A DNA stretch of 64,000 nucleotides from Parus major (lineage: Eukaryota > Chordata > Aves > Passeriformes > Paridae). This document shows positions 62,301 through 64,000 of the stretch, in pieces. Both the position numbers and the translations under genes were made by a program. The notes beneath the pieces are model-generated. The model saw nothing but the letters and a program-made list of their open reading frames with translations. It had not been told where the DNA came from and ran no database searches. Every line of letters starts with the position of its first letter. Positions within the stretch are counted from its first letter, which is position 1. Where the stretch lies: the NCBI RefSeq assembly GCF_001522545.3, contig NC_031768.1, positions 98,205,781 to 98,269,780 of the forward strand, in the 5' to 3' direction.

Positions 62301-64000
62301 TAAAACTGAGTTTTTCTATCCATAAAAACCCACCTGTATTTTCTAGAGGAAGCATGAATTATCAGCAATGAACTAGAAATTGAGTCTGCAACGAATCAGT
62401 TTCTCCTGATCCCAAAGCTATCTAGCTTTTCTTCTGTGCCTGGTTTCCAAGGAATATTACAAAACATTTAGGGAGTAAGTCAAGAAAGAGCTAACTGTCT
62501 TTAAAAAGTGATAAAGGTAATCCACCTTCAAGAACTCACTCATTACTGGAAAACTGAGTGCAGTCCATGTTGAGCACCACCTTTTATGTACCCTGTGTCC
62601 ACAACAACAGCTGTCTTCCCTACACAGCCCTCCACACCTCAATACTACACAGTTATCTTTCCAGCTCCAGAAGGCACCTAAGCAGATTAATATCTACAGC
62701 CTTTGTAGCAAATGGGCACACAGCAGGCTCAAGCTGTGCCTCAAACGATCTACTTCTCACTTCTGGTAACTCAAGTGTTCTCATTACTTACCCTTGTGAG
62801 TACTTTGAAAGTATTGACACCATCATCCACTGCTCTCTCTATGTCATCCATCAGATTGTCTGTAGATCCACGAATGAGGATAGTAGAAATGGCACCATCC
62901 TCCTTTTCTGTTCAGAGACATGCATTACTGAACTAATTCTTTAATCTTATGTCCAAAACACATACAAACACACCTCAGAACAGCAGTGTCAGCAGTTCTA
63001 CAGAACATACATACCATGCTTAAACACCACAACCTGTGTATCCCCAACTTCTGATAAATACACACTATTGCAGTGACCCATTTCTTCAAGAGTAGGGGGA
63101 GTCTAGAAAGAAAAACACGAGTTAAGAACTGAACCTGCTCATCAGTTCTCACCCTCCTGCACCTCATTTGGGAAGTACATACCAGTCTGGGTAGGGCTGT
63201 TGCACCAACAGTTTTGCAGAGTCTTCTCAGGTCCCACTTGGAATTCAACCTTTAAAAACAAGTTTCCATAACAACATTAACACATACAAGAGTATTCTCT
63301 TAACTTGGCGAGTACATTTCATAAATCTGGTAGTCCAAATGTTTTCATGCTCTCCTAGTACTTACCTGACTAACATAAGATTGTACTTGTTGGCATAATG
63401 AAGAGCCATATCTGCCACTTTGCCACCTGTTACTACTACATTTGCACCACTATCAGCAATAGCTTTGACTTGCAAATCCATCAGATTTTCTTCTCCTTTA
63501 CTGAAATTCATCAGCTCTTCAGCATTCTTTATAAGGACGGTGCCCTAGTAAAACACATACACTGTTAAAATTTAGCATTAAGCCACATGCCTACAAGTTT
63601 CTGACAAACCATTTTGTCTCCCAATCTATCTATAAACTTCAAGTCATCCTATTTTGTAAGGGTGACACTCTCTCAGGCAACAGGGTAAAACAGGAGGGAA
63701 AAAAACCGGAAATCACCAGGCCATTCTAAACAACCTTGAGGTTCAGAAATTCAAGTCATAGTTTGGCTCAAATAACCCAACAAAAACAACACCATTTCCC
63801 CTATCTCAAAAACCCTGTGAAGCAATCAAGGTTCAGAACTTTTCTACTAACTTTTTTAAACTAAGAAAACAATATTCACTGAAATATCTCAATCACCAAG
63901 TGTTGAGAATATTTATAGCTAAGTCTAAAAATAAGAGTACATATGAATAAATAGAGATGCAACTTATTTTGAGCTTTAACATACCTTAGTTTCAGTTACC
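59312..64000 (-). CDS. CCT8: T-complex protein 1 subunit theta, 3' part (about 299 aa), runs off right edge
   Basis: CCT8 is one of eight subunits of the cytosolic TRiC/CCT chaperonin that folds actin, tubulin and others (family knowledge). Exons 5' to 3': 64000-63985 (partial), 63544-63366, 63249-63183, 63102-63015, 62907-62792, 61528-61457, 61287-61123, 60721-60602, 59389-59312. All phases join, and the seen 901 bp end in TGA. The apical domain includes VVVTGGKVADMALHYANKYN; the equatorial part has LVPGGGATEIELAKQ, the nucleotide-pocket GGGATE motif, and LATNAAVTVLRVDQ. The last exon gives IIMAKPAGGPKPPSGKKDW and an acidic end, the standard CCT8 C-terminus. A second possible last exon lies at 60058-60150. 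The 5' half, including the start, is outside the window. Confidence 0.95.
59738..59743 (-). terminator. CCT8: Possible poly(A) signal for the alternative CCT8 last exon
   Basis: AATAAA on the minus strand, again as CAATAAATG, lies 315 nt after the TAG of the alternative exon and upstream of the standard last exon. It would allow the alternative exon to end its own transcript. Confidence 0.5.
60058..60150 (-). CDS. CCT8: CCT8 alternative last exon, duplicated copy with a different acidic tail
   Basis: Inside the last CCT8 intron a 93-bp frame, preceded by TTTCTGTAG, encodes IIMAKTAGGPKAP and then an acidic, Trp-containing tail with GHWDKDDW and the end DEPEN before TAG. It is 30 residues long and is plainly related to the standard last exon (IIMAKPAGGPKPP). 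It is in phase 0 after the penultimate exon (RVDQ), so either exon can be joined. Nucleotide differences in the shared part fall largely at third codon positions, which suggests selection on protein sequence. Its own AATAAA lies 315 nt downstream. Use in transcripts is inferred. Confidence 0.75.
   Translation of the reverse strand: MIMAKTAGGPKAPKQQGHWDKDDWKDEPEN

Noticed and set aside
60722..63984. Search for snoRNAs in CCT8 introns
   Set aside because: Some chaperonin genes host snoRNAs, but I saw no paired C/D boxes with a terminal stem or clear H/ACA layout here.

Overview
The window is vertebrate nuclear DNA, almost certainly from a bird. The genes are split into many GT-AG exons, and the young interspersed repeats are CR1 LINE fragments carrying the avian 3' tail (ATTCTATGATTC type). 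Four genes are present in the order and orientation of the human 21q21.3 block: LTN1 (minus), RWDD2B (minus), USP16 (plus), CCT8 (minus). I built the exon models by joining reading frames at splice sites with matching phases. LTN1 gives 30 coding exons and 1769 residues, RWDD2B 4 coding exons and 292 residues, and USP16 17 coding exons and 821 residues; all three are intact. CCT8 runs off the right edge, and only its 3' part (about 299 residues) is seen.

Layout: 1-3.5 kb is intergenic, with a probable retroviral LTR remnant cut by the window edge, a pentanucleotide repeat and a CR1. LTN1 fills 3.585-33.72 kb and starts in a GC-rich CpG promoter. RWDD2B coding exons lie at 34.96-37.73 kb. A CpG-island head-to-head promoter for RWDD2B and USP16 lies at about 38.2-38.95 kb. 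USP16 coding exons cover 40.5-57.04 kb, with a poly(A) signal at 57.21 kb. USP16 and CCT8 converge across about 1.9 kb of intergenic DNA holding a CR1. CCT8 occupies 59.17 kb to the right end.

Three of the genes concern protein quality or ubiquitin: LTN1 is the ribosome-associated quality-control E3 ligase, USP16 a deubiquitinase acting on histone H2A, and CCT8 the theta subunit of the TRiC/CCT chaperonin. RWDD2B is a poorly characterised RWD-domain protein. The linkage is conserved synteny, not an operon.

I see no new multi-gene system. The most interesting observation is a second, frame-compatible CCT8 last exon (60058-60150) that would give the chaperonin subunit a different acidic C-terminal tail; each last exon has its own downstream AATAAA. 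Other points are a GC-AG intron in LTN1 forced by reading frame, inverted CCAAT boxes in the bidirectional promoter, an ancient CR1 relic of about 1.1 kb in LTN1, a pair of related roughly 90-bp repeats of unknown family in two LTN1 introns, and a strong antisense bias of young CR1 copies within LTN1.
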